From: Combretum micranthum | Lineage: Eukaryota; Streptophyta; Magnoliopsida; Myrtales; Combretaceae | Direction: 5' to 3' | DNA length: 64,000 nt | Assembly: GCA_024138025.1 (NCBI GenBank) | Contig: JAMXBD010002768.1 | Location: forward strand, 1-64,000 | Shown: one piece after another, positions 1 to 15,451 of the stretch | Layout of the letters: each line of letters starts with the position of its first letter | Numbering within the stretch: the stretch's first letter is position 1 | Notes under the pieces: generated by a model | What the model was told of the DNA's origin: nothing | Database searches by the model: none | The model's input: the letters and a program-made list of their open reading frames with translations, nothing else | Position numbers and translations under genes: made by a program

Positions 1-3000
1 CCCCCCCTTCTTTCCTCTTTTTTATTTTCAAAAGACATCTACACAAGTGTTAGTTAAGTGATTTTCGTGGGAAAAGTTCGTGTTGTAGGCCTAAAAGAAT
101 CAAGTAATTCAATTTTTGTCAAAATGGTCTATTTCGATGAACTATAGGCCATTGACTTTTTGCTTCTAGAATCACTTGACTATTCACGTTTTTTATTAGA
201 GGACATTCACACATGTGTGGTTAAGTGGCTTTAATGGAAAACTTTGTGCCCTTGGCCTTAAAAATATGAAGGAATGCAATTTTTGCCAAGAATCGTTGAT
301 TTTGGTTAACTATGCCATGAATTCTGAGGTTCTAAGCCAATCTAGGCAAATGACCCTTAGTTAAGTCCAATGACATCTCTACAAGGGGAATTCAATGATT
401 TTAATGAAAATATTTCATGCTCCAAGTTTCAAAAAATCAAGTAATTCAATTTTTTTCTAAAAATTACCGATTTCGATAGTGGCTAAGGATCTTGAGATTC
501 CGGGTGACTTGGGTAAAAACCATTTTTTTTTCTTCAAAGGACATCTTTGTAGGTGCAATTAGTAATTTTGGTGGAAATTTCACGTTGTTTGCCTCGAAAA
601 ATCATGCTATCCAATTTTTGCAAAAATGGTCGATTTTGACGAATTATGTGCTATGGATTTTGAGTTTTTTAGGTGACCCTAACTACAAACCTTTTTTTTT
701 TTTTCCTTTTAAAGAACATCCTTAAAGGTATGTTTAAGTGATTTTGGTAGAAATTTCACACTTTAGACCTCAAAGTATCGAGTAATCAAATTTTTACCAA
801 AAACACTTTTTTTAGTTAGGGGACATCTATACATATGCAATTAAGTGATTATCATGCATAAACTTTGCGCTCCAAGCACTACAAAGATAAATTATTCCGA
901 TTTTTACTGAGGATGGCCAATTTTGATGGGCTATATGACATGGATTTCAAGCTTCCAAGGTGATCAGGCTAAAAGCACTGTTTTTCTTTTAAGGACATTC
1001 ATACATGTGCAATTAAGTTTTTTTGTTCAAAATTTTGGGCTCTTGGCCTCAAAATTTCAAGTAATCCAATTTTTAACAAAAACAACCAATCTCATTGACT
1101 ATAGGCCATGGATTTGAGCTTTTAGTGTGACCCAACTATAAACCCTTCTTCTTCTTTGGTGTTCATCCGCACAAGTGCAATCAAATGATTTGGCGGAAAT
1201 TTCGTACTTTAAGCTTAAGAAAATTAAGTAATCCAATTTTTGCCAAAATTGATCAATTTTTGTGGCTTATAGCAATGGATTTTGAGCTTATGAGATCACC
1301 CAGCTAAAACCTTTTTTTTTTTATAAAGGACTCTAGTACAAGTGTAGTTAAGAGATTTTAATTACATTTTTGTGCTCCACATCTCAAAATATCATCTAAT
1401 CCATTTTTTTTCCAAAAAAAAAAAAAACACTATTGGCCATGAGTTTTGATCTTCTAGATTGATCTGGCTAAAACTCCTTCTTTTTGTTAGAAGACATCCA
1501 TTAGATGTAGTTAAGTGATTTTCATGCAAAAGTTTCACATTTTGTGCCTCAAAACATCAAGTAATATAATTTTAACAAAAAAATGGTTGATTTCGATGGA
1601 GTATAGGTTTTGGATTTTGAGCTTCTGGCTAAAATCTGTGGTTTTTCTATAGAGGACATCCGTATAGGTGCAATTAAGTGATTTTGGTAGAAATTTCATG
1701 GTCTAGGCCTAAAAACTTCAAGTAATTCAATTTTTGCCAAAATTGGCCAATTTGGTAGACTATTGGCCATAGATTTTGAGTTTCTAAAATGAGCTAGTTG
1801 AAAAACCTTTTTTTTTTTCTTCAAAGGTCATCTTCACATGTGTTGTTAAGTGATTTTGATGAAAATTTCACACTCTAGGACTCAACGAATTGATTTGTCC
1901 AATTTTTTCCAAAAATGGCCTATCTCAATGTATTATAAACTACAAATTTTAAGATACCAAAGTAAGCCACCTAAAAGCCTTTTTTACTTTTTCTTTATAC
2001 GACATCTGTATAAGTGCAGTTGGGTTATTTTTGTGGAAATTTTGTGCTTTAGGCAACATATAATGAAGTAATCAAATTTTTTTTTTTGTCAAAAATGACC
2101 TCTTTGGTGGACTATATACTATGGATTTTGAGCTTTAGATGTGTCCCAACTAAAATCCCTTGTTTTTAAAGAACACCTGTGTAGGTGCAGTTATGTGATT
2201 TAGTGGAAATTTGGCACTCTAGGCTAAAAAAAATCAACTAATCCAAAGTTTGCCAAAAACAGCCAATTTCAATAGATTATAAGCCATGAATTATTAAGTC
2301 TCCGAGGTGACCCAGCTAAAAGACATTTTTTTTCTTCACATAGAGGTGCAGTTAAGTTATTTTAACGTAAATTTCATGCTCCTTAGCCAAAAAAATGGTT
2401 GATGTCAGTAGTTTATAAGTCATTGATTTTGAGTATTTGTGGTGACTTGACTAAAAACTCTTATTCTCTTCAATGGACACCCATAAAGTTACGGTTAAGT
2501 GATTTTTGGAAATTTGATGCTTTAAGCCTTAAAAAGTAAGTAATCTAATTTTAACCTATAATGGCCGATTTTAGTGACCATAGGCTATGCATTTTGCGCT
2601 TCCCAGGTCACCCAACTAAAAGCTACTTTTTTATTTTTTGTCTCTTTAAAGGATACCGATACATGTTAGTAAAGTCATTTTGTTTGAAATTTCTCACTCT
2701 AGGTCTCAAACAATCAAGTAATCTAATTTTTGCTTAAACTGGATTGTTTTAATGGACTACTCATTAGAGGACATTTGTATAAGTGCGTTTAAGTCATTTT
2801 TGTGGAAACATTTCGTGGTCTAGGCTAAAAAAAAATCAAGTAATCTAATTTTAGTAAAAAAATGGTCGATTTTGATGGACTGTATACGCCATTGATTTGA
2901 GCTTTTTTCGCCATTTCACTAAAGACCCTTTTTTTTTTTTCAAACTACATCCATACAAGTGCAGGAAATTTCGCACTCCAGCACTCCAAAAATCAAATAG

Positions 3001-6000
3001 TCCGATGTTAGCTAAAAAATGTTGATTCCGATAGACTATAAGCCATACATTTTAAGCTTTTGAGGTCACTCGACTAAAGTCCTTTTTTGTCTTAGAGGAC
3101 ACTAGTACGAGGGCACTTATGTCATTTTGGTGGAAATCTCGTGCTACAAGTCTTAAATCAAGTAATCCAATTTTTTGCCAAAAAAGCTCGATGTTGGCGA
3201 AGTATTGAACATGGATTTTAAGCTTCCGGTGTGACATGACTAAAAAACCTTTTTTTTTTTTCCAATAGAGAACATCTTTGTGTTCCTAGCCTAAAAAAAC
3301 TAAGTACTAATTTTAGCCTAAAATTGTTGCTTTTGGTAGATTATTGGCCATGAATTTTAAACTTTCGAGATCATCTGGTCGTAACCTTTTTTTTTTTTTC
3401 CTTTAGAGGACACTTGTAAAGGTGTAGTTAAATGATTTTGTGGAAATTTCATGTTTTAAGCCTAAAAATCAAGTAATCCATTTTTTACCAAAAATGGACT
3501 ATTTTAGCGAACTCGGTCATGGATTTTGAGCTTTATGAGGTGACCCTGCTAAAAACCTTGTTTTTTTTTTTCCTTTAAAGGACACATGTATAGATGTGGT
3601 GGAAATTTCGCGCTCTAGGCATTAAAAATCAAGTAATCCAATTTTTTTTTCTAAAATGACCGATGTCAGTGGATCATAAGTCATAGATTTTGAGCTTCTA
3701 AGGTCACTCGATCAAAAACTTTCTTTTTTTCTACAAATACGCTCATACAAGTGTATTTAAGTGATTTTGGTAGAAAATTCACACTCCATGCTATAAAAAA
3801 TAATGTAATACAATTTTTGCCAAAAATGACCAAGGACACTGAGCTTTTGGGCTAACCTACCTAAAAACGTCCTTTTTTCACTTTAGAAGACACCATTACA
3901 TGTGCAGTTGAGTGATATTTTTGGAAATTTCACAATTCAGGCCTAAAAAAAAATCAAGTAATCAATTTTTTGTCAAAAAAATTCTATTCGATGGATTATA
4001 GGCCATAAATCATGAGCTCATAGGGTGGCCCAACTAAAAGTACTTTTTTTTCTTCTAAAGAAATCTATATAGGTACAGTTGAGCAATTCTAGTAGAAATT
4101 TTACCCTCTGGGCCTCAAAAAATAATTAAACCCAATTTTTATAAATAAAAAAAAGATTGTCGATTTCCGTGGACTAGGCCATGGATTTTGAGCCTCTAAG
4201 GGCAATCCGATTAAAACTCATTTTTCCTTCAAAGGAAATCCATGAAAGTACAATAAGTATTTTCAGTGGAAATTTCATACTCTTGGCCTAAAAAATAAAG
4301 CAATCAAAACTTTGCTAAAAATGATCGATTTTAGTGATTAATTGGCTATGGATTTTGACCTTCATGGGTAACCTTGCTAAAAAGCATTTTTTTTTTTTTT
4401 CTTTAGAGGACATCCATAGAGTTGTAATTGAGTGATTTTGGAGGAAATTTCACACTCTAAGCCTCAAAAAAAAGTCAAGTAATCTAATTTTAGCAAAAAA
4501 AAAATGGTTGGTTTCAATGGACTCCATAGATTTTGAGCTTCTAGAGTGATCCTACTTGAAACCCTATTTTTCTTTAGTGCAAATCCATACAGGTGCAGTT
4601 ATGAGACTTTTGCAGAATTTGCAAACTAGGCTTTGAAAAATCAAGTAATTCAATTTTAGACAAAAATGCTCAATTTAAATAGTCTAGGCCGCTGATTTTC
4701 AATTTTTGGGTTGACTGGCCTAAAAACTATTTCTTTCTCTACTGGACAACCATGCAATTATGTTAAATGATTTTGGTAGAAAATTCACAATTGAGGCCTA
4801 AAAAATTGAAATACTCTAATTTTTGCAATGATTGCATGGAATTTTGAGCTTCCAAGTTAACTTGACTAAAAACTTTTTTTTCAATCAGTAAGTATTCATA
4901 TGGGTTGATTTGAGTATTTTTTGTAGAAATCTCTGGCTTCAGGCCTTAAAAAAAATTAAGTGATGTAATTTTTGCCATATACTACTGATTTCGATAGACT
5001 TAAGCTATGGCTTTTGAGCTTTCGAGGTGAACCAATTGGAACCCTTTTTTTTTTTTCCTCCAAAAGACATCATAGATGTGGTTAAGTGATTTGGTATAAA
5101 TTACACACTCTAAGCCTCAAAAAATCAAGTAATCCAAGTTTTTCCAAAATGGTTGAGCTTTGTGGACTATAGATATAGATTTCGAGCTTCAAGGGAGATC
5201 TCTTTTTTTTTTTTCCTTAGAGGACACCCATACAGGTGCAATCATGTGATTTTGGTGGAAATTTTTAGCGCTACGCCTCAAAAAAATAAGTAATCCAGTT
5301 TTTGCAAAAAATAGGTAATGTCAGTAGACTATAGGCCATGGATTTTAAGCTTCTTGGGTACCTCAACCGAAAACCTTTTTAAGAGGACATCTATACAAAT
5401 GCAACTGAAGTTATTTTGGTGGAAATTTTATGCTAATAAACTAATCCAATTTTAGCCAAATGGTTAATTGCAAAGGACTACAGGTTATGGTTTTTTAGCT
5501 TCTAATGTGACCCAGCTAAAAATGTTTTTGTTTTTCTTTAAAGGGCATCCGTATAGGCGCAGTTATGTGATTTTAGTACAATTTTCACACTCTAGCCTCA
5601 AAATATAAGTAATCTAACTTTTGCCAAAAATGATTGATTTCGATACACTATAGGCCATGGTTTTTTAGTTTTTAAGGTATCCTAACTAAAATCACTTTTC
5701 TTTTCTGATTTTTTTAGAGGGCATGCATACAGTGTAGTTATGTGATTTCAGTGGTAATTTCGCACTATAGGCAATGAATTTTGAATTGTTAGGGTAACCC
5801 GGCTAACTACCTTGCTTTCTTAGAAGGACATATGTACTGATGCAGTTAAGTAATTTTGATTGAAAGTTTACACTCTAGGCCTCAAAAGATTAAGTAGTCC
5901 AATTTTTGCTAAAAATGACTGAATTTCTTGGACTAGAGGCAGTGACTCGATTATATACCTTTTTTCTATAAGGGACATATGGACAATAGCAATTATGTAA

Positions 6001-9000
6001 TTTTGGTAGAAATTTCATTGTCTAGACCTAAAATAATCAAATAACCTAATTTTTTGCTAAAAATGATTGTTTTCAAAGGACTATACGCCATGGAATTTGA
6101 GCTTCTAGGGGTTGTTTGAATAAAAATCCTTTATCTCTTCAAAATACTTTTGTAAAAGTGCAGTTCAGTGATCTTGCTAGAAATTTTGTGCTCTAGGTCA
6201 CAAAAAATTAAGTAATACAAATTTTTCCAAAAATTGTTTATTTAACTCAATTATAAGCTTCGGATTTTGAGTTTCCGAAGTGACTTGGCTAAAAACCCTC
6301 TTTTTTCTTCAGGGGACATTTGTACAGGTGCACCTAAGTGACTTTGGTTGAAGCTACTCGCTCTATCCTTTAAAAAATCAAGTAATTCAAGTTTTTTGTC
6401 AAATATGGCTAATTTTAGTAAACTATAGGCCATATATTTTAAACTTCTAGGGTCATCAAGTTTAAAACGCACATTTTTCTCCAATGGTCATTCATACGTG
6501 TGTAGTTTAGGTGATTTTGGTTAAAATTTCTTACTTCAAGCCTCGAAAAATCAAGTGATCTAATTTTTGCCAAAAATGCCCTATTTCGGTAGATTATAAG
6601 CCAAGGGTTTTAAGCCTTTAAGGTGACTCGAGGACATCCGTACAATAGCAATTATTTTTTTTTGGCAAATTTTGCACTCCTAACCTCAAAAAAAAAAATA
6701 AAGTAATTCAATTTTTGCTAAGAATGTCTGATTTTTGTGGACTATAATTATGGGTTTTAAGCTTTCGGGGTGAGCCGGTTAACAACCCCTTTTTTTTTTA
6801 TCTTCAAAGGACATTTGTATATATGCACTTAAGTGAATTTGTTAGAAATTTCATTATCGACCTGAAAAAGTCATATAATCCAATTTTTTTTCTAAATATG
6901 GCCAATTTTGTGGACTATAGATAATGGATTTTAAGCTTTCCAATTTCTCGACTAAAATTCCTTTTTTTTTCTCTGGGGGACATCTGTACAGATGCAATTA
7001 AGTGATTTTGGTTGAAATTTTGCTATAGGCCATGAATTTTGAACTTCAAGTGTCACCAAGCTAAAAGCCCTTTTTTTCTTTAAAGGACATCTAAACAAGT
7101 GGACTAAGTGACTTTGACAGAAATTTCATGTTCTAAGCCTCACAAAACTACGTAACTGAATTTTTTATAAAAATGACCAATTTCAATTAACAAGCTATTG
7201 ATTTTAAGCTTACGGGATAGCCTAACTAAAAACTATCTTTTTTTTCTTTGGAGGACATCTGTACAGGTATAGTTAAGTGACTTTTGTGGAAATTTTGAGC
7301 TCTATACCTCAAAAACTCAAGTAATCCAATTTTTGTCAAAAATGGCATATTTCGGTGAACTATAGTCCATAAATTACAAGTTCCTAGGATGACCCGACTA
7401 AAACCTTTTTTTTTTCTCAAAGGACATCCATATAGACATAGTTAAGTGATTTTGTAGAAATTTTATGCTCCAAGCCTAAAAAAATCTTGTACTCCAATCT
7501 TAGCAAAAACAAAAAATGGTTCAGCGACTGTAGGCAATGAATTTTGAGCTTGATGATTTGACTTAACCGCCTTTTTTTTTCCCTTTAAAAGACATCCATA
7601 TAAATGCAATTAAGTGATTTTGGTGGAAATAATTGATTTAGGTGTACAATAGGCCATGGATCATGAGTTTCCGAGGTAACTGGGTCAAAAACCCTTCTTT
7701 TTCTTCAAAAGATATTGTATAGGTGTAGTTAAGTGACTTTGGAGAAAATTTCATATGCTAGGCCTAAAAAAAATGTAATCAAATTTTAGCTAAAAATGGC
7801 TAATTTTGATGGACTATAGGTCATAGAGTTTGAGCATTCAATGTGACCCAATTTAAAATCTTATTTTCTTCAAAGGATGCTCATAAGAGATAAGCTTAAT
7901 TGCTTTCAGTGGAAATTTGCACTATAGGGCTAAAAAAGGATAAAAAAAAAACTAGGTAATCCAATCTTTGCCAAAAAGGGTCGATTTTTGGTACATTGTA
8001 AGCCATGGATTTAGAGCTTTTAGTGTGTCTTGGTTAAAATCCCATTTTTTGTCCAATGGACATTTGTACAGGTGTAGTTAAGTGATTTTGGTGGAAATTT
8101 CTTAGTCTATACCTTAAAAAACCATGTAATCCAATTTTTGTGAAATATGGTCGATTTTGGTAAACTTATAGCTCATGGATTTTGAGTTCCTAAGGTGACT
8201 TGGCCAAAAAAAAAAACCCTTTTTTTTCTTCAAAAGAAGGTTTTGTTGGAAATTTTGTGCTCAAGGCCTAAAACAAAAATAAAGTAATGCAGTTTTTGCT
8301 AAAACTGGCTTATTTTGGTACACTATAAGCCATGGATTTTGAGTTTCTAGTGTATCCCATCTAAAATCTCATTTTTTCCCCTTCTTTAGCAAACATTCAA
8401 ACAGGTGCAGTTAAGTGATTTTGGCAAAAATTTCATGCTCTAGACCTTAAAAAATCATGTCATCCAATTTTTTTAAAAAATAGTTAATTTTGGTGGACTA
8501 TATAGACCATTGATTTTGAGTTTTCAAAGTCACCTAGCACAAAACCCTTTTTTTCTTCAGCAGACACTCGTACAACTGTAGTTAAGTAATTTTCGTGGAA
8601 ATTTCACATTTTAGGTTTCAAAAAACAAAGTAATCTAATTTTTACTAAAAATGGTCGATTTTGGTGTATGCCATAGATTTTCAATTTTTTGGGTAACCTA
8701 AATAAATATGCTTTTTTTTTCCTTTAGATGGCATGTTTAGGGCCTTAAAACATCAAGTAATCTAATTTTTGCTAAAAATGGATGATTTCAATGGGCTATA
8801 GACCATGAATTTTGAGATTATGGGGTGACCTAAATAAAACCTCCTTTTTATTATTTAGAAGAAATATGAACAAGTGTAGTTGGGTGATTACGGTGGAAAT
8901 TTTGTGCCCTTGGCCTCCAAAAATGAAATAATCTAATGTTTACCAAAAATGGCTAATTCAGTGGACTATAAAGCGATACATTTTTGAGCTTTCAGATGAC

Positions 9001-9327
9001 CCAGTAAAAAACTCGTATTTCTTATAGAAGACACTTGTACAAGATCAGCTTAGTGCTCTCAGTCAAAATTTTTCAATCAAGATGTCAAAAAAAATTAAGT
9101 AATCCAATTTTTTCAAAAAAAAAAAAGGTGGATTTTTTTGGACTATAAGCTATGGATTTTGAGTTATTGAGATAACCCAGCTAAAAACCCCTTTTTTTTT
9201 TTTTCCTTCAATGGAAATCTATAGAGGAGTAATTGAGTTATTATAGGCAAAATTTCATGATTTAAGGCTCAAGAAAATATGGTATTCCAATTTTTACCAA
9301 AAATGGCTGATTTTGATGGATAATATG

Positions 9328-12300
9328 TGTAAACCCTGAGAATTTTCATACAAGTAGAAATGAATAGAAATACAAATATAGAAAATAGAATGTTAGTGTA
9401 AAACTCAACAAAAACTCTACAATAAAACTACGAGTAGTAATAAACCTATATATAACTTTAAATCATAAAACAAAGTTCTTTAGATAGTAACTGATATCAA
9501 AGACAAGATTTCGTAGTAAGTATCAAAACTCAAAATATAGAAATAATTTAGATATGATTTTCAAATACATTAAAGAATAAATACTCAATCAAGCTTACAG
9601 TTAGAAAACGATAATTTAAGCGTAAATTGTTAAGGTTATAAATACACGATGGAAACAAAAACAGATATATGACTAATAAAGTAGACTCCAAATAAATACT
9701 TGGATCACTTTATTGTTCCAGTTTAAGTATTCTAAAGCCCTTAGAGACTAAAACCAAAATTGTCCTATTAAGCTTATAAAACCCTAATCGCGTAAGATAA
9801 AACCTTAAAAATAATTAATCGTGTAAACTTTAAACTCAAAATTTAAACTCTAAGATATTTCTAGAAATTTGTAAGTGTATTAGAGAAACTTTTGGAGACA
9901 AAACTCTTAAATAATTGACATATTTGTACCCATTTAGCTTAATAAACTACCCTAAACTTAAATAATTAATTAATTAATAATATAATAATAAATAGACAAA
10001 TTTCAAAGCAAATTGCAAACCATGCATAGTTGAGATTTCATTGAAATTTGCTAGTCGAATTGTTGAAGAAAAAGAGTCAAAAAGAACAAATAAAAGTCAA
10101 GGCAAAATGTGTAATAGCCAATCAAAGTTAACCAAATAAACAAGCTCATTTAATGCAATGGAGGCATGCAATGCAAGTTGAGTTCGGTGGAGTATTCCTC
10201 CCATTTTGGCCGATGATGTTGCTGCTCAATGTGTATAAAGACACCAACTTCATGAACTAAGGAACAAAAGAATTAAATTCACCTTGGCAGCCAAAAAAAC
10301 AACACCAAACCATAAGCCAAAACAACCCAAGAACATCAACATAACCACAAACTCAGTTCATTTGAGCAAAATTCAAACAAAAATAAGCTTCCATTAAACA
10401 AGCTCCAAGCTTAGGAAGAGGACAACAAAGGTAAGTTGGAATTTGTTTTTAGTTAGTTTGAGTGTTAAACATTGTCTTAAACAATGTTTCTTATTAACTT
10501 AGGTTTGTTTCAAGCCTTAGGAAGGATTGAAAATCACTCTAGTAGCCTCAAACAAGGTAATATTTAACCTTAGACCATATTTTATTAATTAGATACATAT
10601 AGAAGCTAGGAAATCATATAGTATGAGGATTATAAAATGATATATGTGTTGTTATGTCACAAAAATACTTGTGAAACATTGAAAAATACTTAGAAGCAAT
10701 TAAAATGAAAGTAAAATATACATACAAAATGAGAAAAGTAAGTTTCGAGATAGAGAAAATTGAGGAAAAACATGAATAGTGACTACACCGACCATACGTC
10801 GGCGGTATACGTAAATAGAGTGGCAGCCTTCGATCTGTGTGCATTAGAACAGAAGCTATGTAAAAATTCTATTTTTTATGTGATTTGAACGAACGCTGGC
10901 AGCATAGAACTCCCTCACCGGGGGTGTACGTTATGACACCAATGGCCTTGGAAGATAGTGTACCCTAGAACAAATAACGTGTAAAATTTACACGAACATT
11001 GGTAAACTGGAGTTCAATACCAGTCGCATTGATGTCGGCGTATGTGCAAAACTTCTTTATACGAAGTCTATTTCATCCATAACATATTTTATATATATTA
11101 TATATATATAAGAAGAAACAGAACATTAAACATAAAAAATAAATAAATATAAATGTTAGTATGTTTAATACTTGATTAAGAGATAAACTTTAGTGACTAT
11201 TGCAAATAAAAAACTTGTGTATAATAAAAGATTAAAATTACAATAATTGTATTGTATAGGTATATATATATAAGCATGGAAATGTAAATAAGCTATAATT
11301 AAAGATAATGTGATACTCGTAAATAACTGATGATAACATGAACAAAGATCAAGAGAAAAATGATGAAACTAAAATGATAGAATAATATCAGTTACCACAA
11401 AATGGTTGAACTAACGAATAATAGAAAAATAATAATGATGATAATAAAGTACTGAGTTACTAAATACAAACTCTATAACCACTTGATAAAAATAAAATAC
11501 TTTAAGATCAAAACAAGCAACATGAAAATAAATATTAACTAATAAATATTTGATATCATAGGATCACTACCTTAAAAGACCAATACATGTAATAGAAATA
11601 TTAGTATCACTTAGGCACTCATAGGATTTTAGATATAAATGAATATTTTTATTCATCTCAATAGGTGATCTTGATATTGTTGAGGATTTTCCAATTGACT
11701 ATTACGATTAAGCAAAATAAGAAGGTGAGTAACTCAAATCTATTACATTATTTGTGTTTATAACTAGTGGCATATGTAATGCAAAGAATGTTATATGTTG
11801 TATGCGTAATGTATGATCACCATAAGACTGACAAAAAATTATTGGCTTTATAATTAAAACAGTCATGCATTACACGAACTGCATTATTACATATTCTAAA
11901 AGGGTGACAGCCCGCTATGTATTAATATTTCTGTTCTCTCTTAATGCTTGGTTTTTCTAAAAAGTTAGTTCTACCAATGTTTTCTTTGCCCCATAGATCC
12001 TACAGAACTAAGTGGCAACGAAGGACATCACCCGTAGTATCACTTTGAAATTATTAATACTTAGAGAGTTTCTAAGATTTGATGCAAGAAATGGTCAGTT
12101 AAAATACCATTAAATCAAAGTGGTGATCCTAAGACGAGAAATCATTAATTTTCATGTGTACTTAGTCTCTTCTGGGTAGGTGAGTCATTAAAGTAAATGT
12201 CCTTCAATCCTAAAAAGAGGGCATAGATCCCTTTCCAAGTTGGATTCTAGATCATCCAAGCTTGTATATGTGTATATCCTTGATTGTTGCATTACGTATG

Positions 12301-12763
12301 ATATTTTAATAAACTTGCTTGATGTGTAATATGTCTGGTTATTCACTGAGTCTGTGGTTTTGCTCACACTTCTAAAGACCTTTTAGGTTGATACTCCAAC
12401 CCTAGCTTATTTCTTCTAGGAGCATGACTCCAGTAAGAATTTAGCAGCTGGAATATTATGGGAAAGTGGAGATAAGTTATTTACTTTTATTTCCTAGTTA
12501 TAAGTCAATTAGTATTTGAATTATCAGCTTATGTATTTGGAGACTTATAGAATAAAATTATGGTATATAATATTAATATGATATTCAAGGCTTATGATGG
12601 TGGATATTTTACCGATTTATAACTTACATGTATTTATCATTTCTTATCGATGCAACTAAAAGATCTTGATTGTTTAAAAATATGTCATTCTCTTATGGTA
12701 AACGGGTAATAGTATATATGTGTGGTATGTATACTACTACTAGAGTACTCTCGGGGCGTGACA
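9328..12763. mobile_element. Solo-LTR-like insertion (3.4 kb) inside the satellite, probably Ty3/gypsy
   Basis: The satellite monomer breaks at about 9327 and resumes in register at 12764. The block begins TGTAAACCCTGAG and ends CTCGGGGCGTGACA. The two ends are imperfect inverted repeats of the TGT...ACA type seen in plant Ty3/gypsy LTRs. Flanking 5-mers are ATATG (9323-9327) and ATATA (12764-12768), a near-perfect target duplication. No gag or pol reading frame, and no second copy of the ends, is visible, so I read it as one long LTR left by LTR-LTR recombination. LTRs of 3-4 kb are known in Tekay/Del chromoviruses, but the lineage is inference. A TATAAA at 10234-10239 could be the LTR promoter. 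Alternative: a non-autonomous element with short inverted ends. Confidence 0.6.
10234..10239 (+). promoter_or_regulatory. Possible LTR TATA box
   Basis: TATAAA lies in a less AT-rich stretch about 0.9 kb into the solo-LTR-like insertion. A transcript starting about 30 bases downstream would fit the usual U3/R layout. This is a motif match only. Confidence 0.3.
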
Positions 12764-15287
12764 ATATACCTTAGAATTTAAGCTTCCAAGGTGACCTAGC
12801 TAAAAACCTTTTTCTCTTTCTTTTTCCCCTTTTGGGGGACTGTAGTTAAGTGATTTTGCTGAAAATTTCACACTTTAGGCCTCTAAAAATGAAGTAATAT
12901 AATTTTTTTTCCAAAAACGATCGATTTCAACAAATTATAGGCAACTAATTTCAAGCTTCCTAGGTGATTGTGCTAAAAACTCATTTTTCCTTCAATGGAC
13001 ATCCATACATTTGCAATTATGTGATTTTTGAGGAAATTTCACTCGTTAAGCGTCAAAAAACCAAGTGATCCAACTTTTGCCAAAAATGGCCTATTTCAGT
13101 AGACTATATGCTATGGATTTTGAGTTTTGAAGGACACCAGGCTAAAAACTTTTTTTTTTTTTCCCTAAGCACATCTATGTGGATGTAATCTAGTTACTTT
13201 TGTGGAAATTTTTCACTTCAAGACTCAAAAAATCAAGTAATCTAACTTTTACCACAAGTGGCCAATTTTTATGGATTAAAGACATGGATTTTGAGCTTAT
13301 GGGATGACTTAGCTGAAAACCCTTTTTCTTTGTAAGGCATTCATATATGTGCAATTGAGTGATTTTTAATGTGACCTGATAAAAAATTTTTTTTTATTCA
13401 AAGGACATTCATATAGGTGTAGTTTAGTTATTTTGGTAGAAATTTCGTGTTTTATGTCTCAAAAAATAAAATAGTCCAATTTTTATCATAAATGGCTAAT
13501 TTTGGAGGACTATAGGCCATATATTACAATATTTTGAGGTGACTCGATTAAAATCACATTTTTTTTCTTTAAAGGACATTTTCAGAGGTACAATTATGTT
13601 ATTTTGGAGGAAATTTCACACTCTACTTCTTAAAAGGTCAAATAATCCAATTTTAGCAAAAAATTGTCAACTTTGGTAGGCTATAGCCCATGGATTTTGA
13701 GCTTACAGCATAAGATGGCTATAAACCAATTTTTTGAGAGGACATTTGTATGGGTATAATTAAGTGTTTTTTTTGTGGAAATTTGGTACTTTAGGCCTAA
13801 AAAAAAAACAAGTAATCCAATTTTTGCCAAAATAATCGATTTTTACATAGATTTTGTGCTTATAGGGTAAACTAACTAAAAACCCTTTTTATCTTTAGAG
13901 TAAATCTGTATAGGTGTAGTCAAGTGATTCAAGTGGAATCTTCTGCTCTAAGCCTCAATAAATGTAGTAATCCAATTTTTACCAAAAATGGTCGATTTTG
14001 GCATATTATAGGCCATGGATTTTGAGCATCCTGGGTTAAAGACCCTTTTCTTCTTCAAATGAAAACCATACAGGTTTAGTAAAGTGATTTTCATGAAAAT
14101 TTCATGCTCTAGGCCTCAATAATTCAAGTAATCCAAATTTGGCGAAAAGTGGCCTATTTCGATGGTCTATGGGCCATGGATTTATAGCTTCCCAGGTGAC
14201 CTAGCTAAAAACCATTATTTTTCTTTAGAGAACATCTGGATCAATTAAGCAATTTTTGTGGAAATTTTCCACTCTTGGTTGCAAAAAATTAATTAATCAA
14301 GTTTTTGCAAAAAATGATTGATTTCGATAGACTATAAGCCATGGATTTTAAGTTCTTAAGATGACCTAGCAAAAAATAGTTTTTTTTTTTTTTCAATGGA
14401 CATCCATATAGGTGCAGTTAAGTGATTTTGGTAGAAATCTCATGTTTCAAGTCTCAAAAAATAAAGTAATCAATTTTTTTTCCATAAATGGCCTATTTTG
14501 GTATATTAGGCCATCGATTTTGAGATTCCTAGGTGACCAGCTAAAAACATTGTTTTCCTTTAGAGTTAATTTTTATAGGTTCAATTAAGTGATTTGGTGG
14601 AAATTTCATACTTTAGACCTCCAAAAATCGAGTTATTCAACTGGCAAAAAAACAATCAATTTAGATGGACTATAGATCATGGATTTTGAGCTTCCAGTAT
14701 AAGCCAACTAAAAACAATATTTTTCTTCATTATACATCCATATAGGTGTTGTTATGTTAATTTATTTGAATGGACTCAAAGACCATAAAATTTGAGCTTT
14801 TCAAGGTGATACGACTAAAAACCCTATTTTTTCTTAGAGGACATCCATGCAAGTACAACAATGTGATTTTGATGGAAGTATCACACTTTAGACCTCAAAA
14901 AATCGAGTAATTCAATTTTTGCCCAAAGAGGGCCAATTTTGGCGAACTACAGGCCATGAATTTTAAGTTTCTTAAAAACCTAGCTAAAAACCCTATTTTA
15001 TTCTTCCAAAGACATGCATACAAGTTGAAATATCATGCTTTAGGCTATAAAATATCAAGTAATCCAATTTTAATAGAAAAGAAAATGATCGATTTCAGTA
15101 GACTATAGACTATTGATTTTGACCTTCCAGTTTAACATGATTGGAAATCCTTTTTTTCTTTAGTGGACATCTATACATGTATAGTTAAGTGATTTTTGCA
15201 CAAATTTCATGCTCTAGACTTTAAAATATTGAGTAATCCAATTTTCTCCAAAAATGGTTGATTTTAGTAAACTGTAAGTCATGGATT

Positions 15288-15407
15288 AGGGGTACAACCA
15301 AGTGAGTTTGAGACATGTCATATGAAACATGATCCTGCCCCACTTCCCTATATGTTCTCCTAATTCCAACCCGAAACCCTATAGGGTTTTTATTATGATT
15401 CCATGTA

Positions 15408-15451
<44 letters not shown>

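Noticed and set aside
10614..10844. 76-codon open frame inside the solo-LTR-like insertion
   Set aside because: Low-complexity AT-rich frame with no recognisable domain. It lies in LTR-type non-coding sequence.
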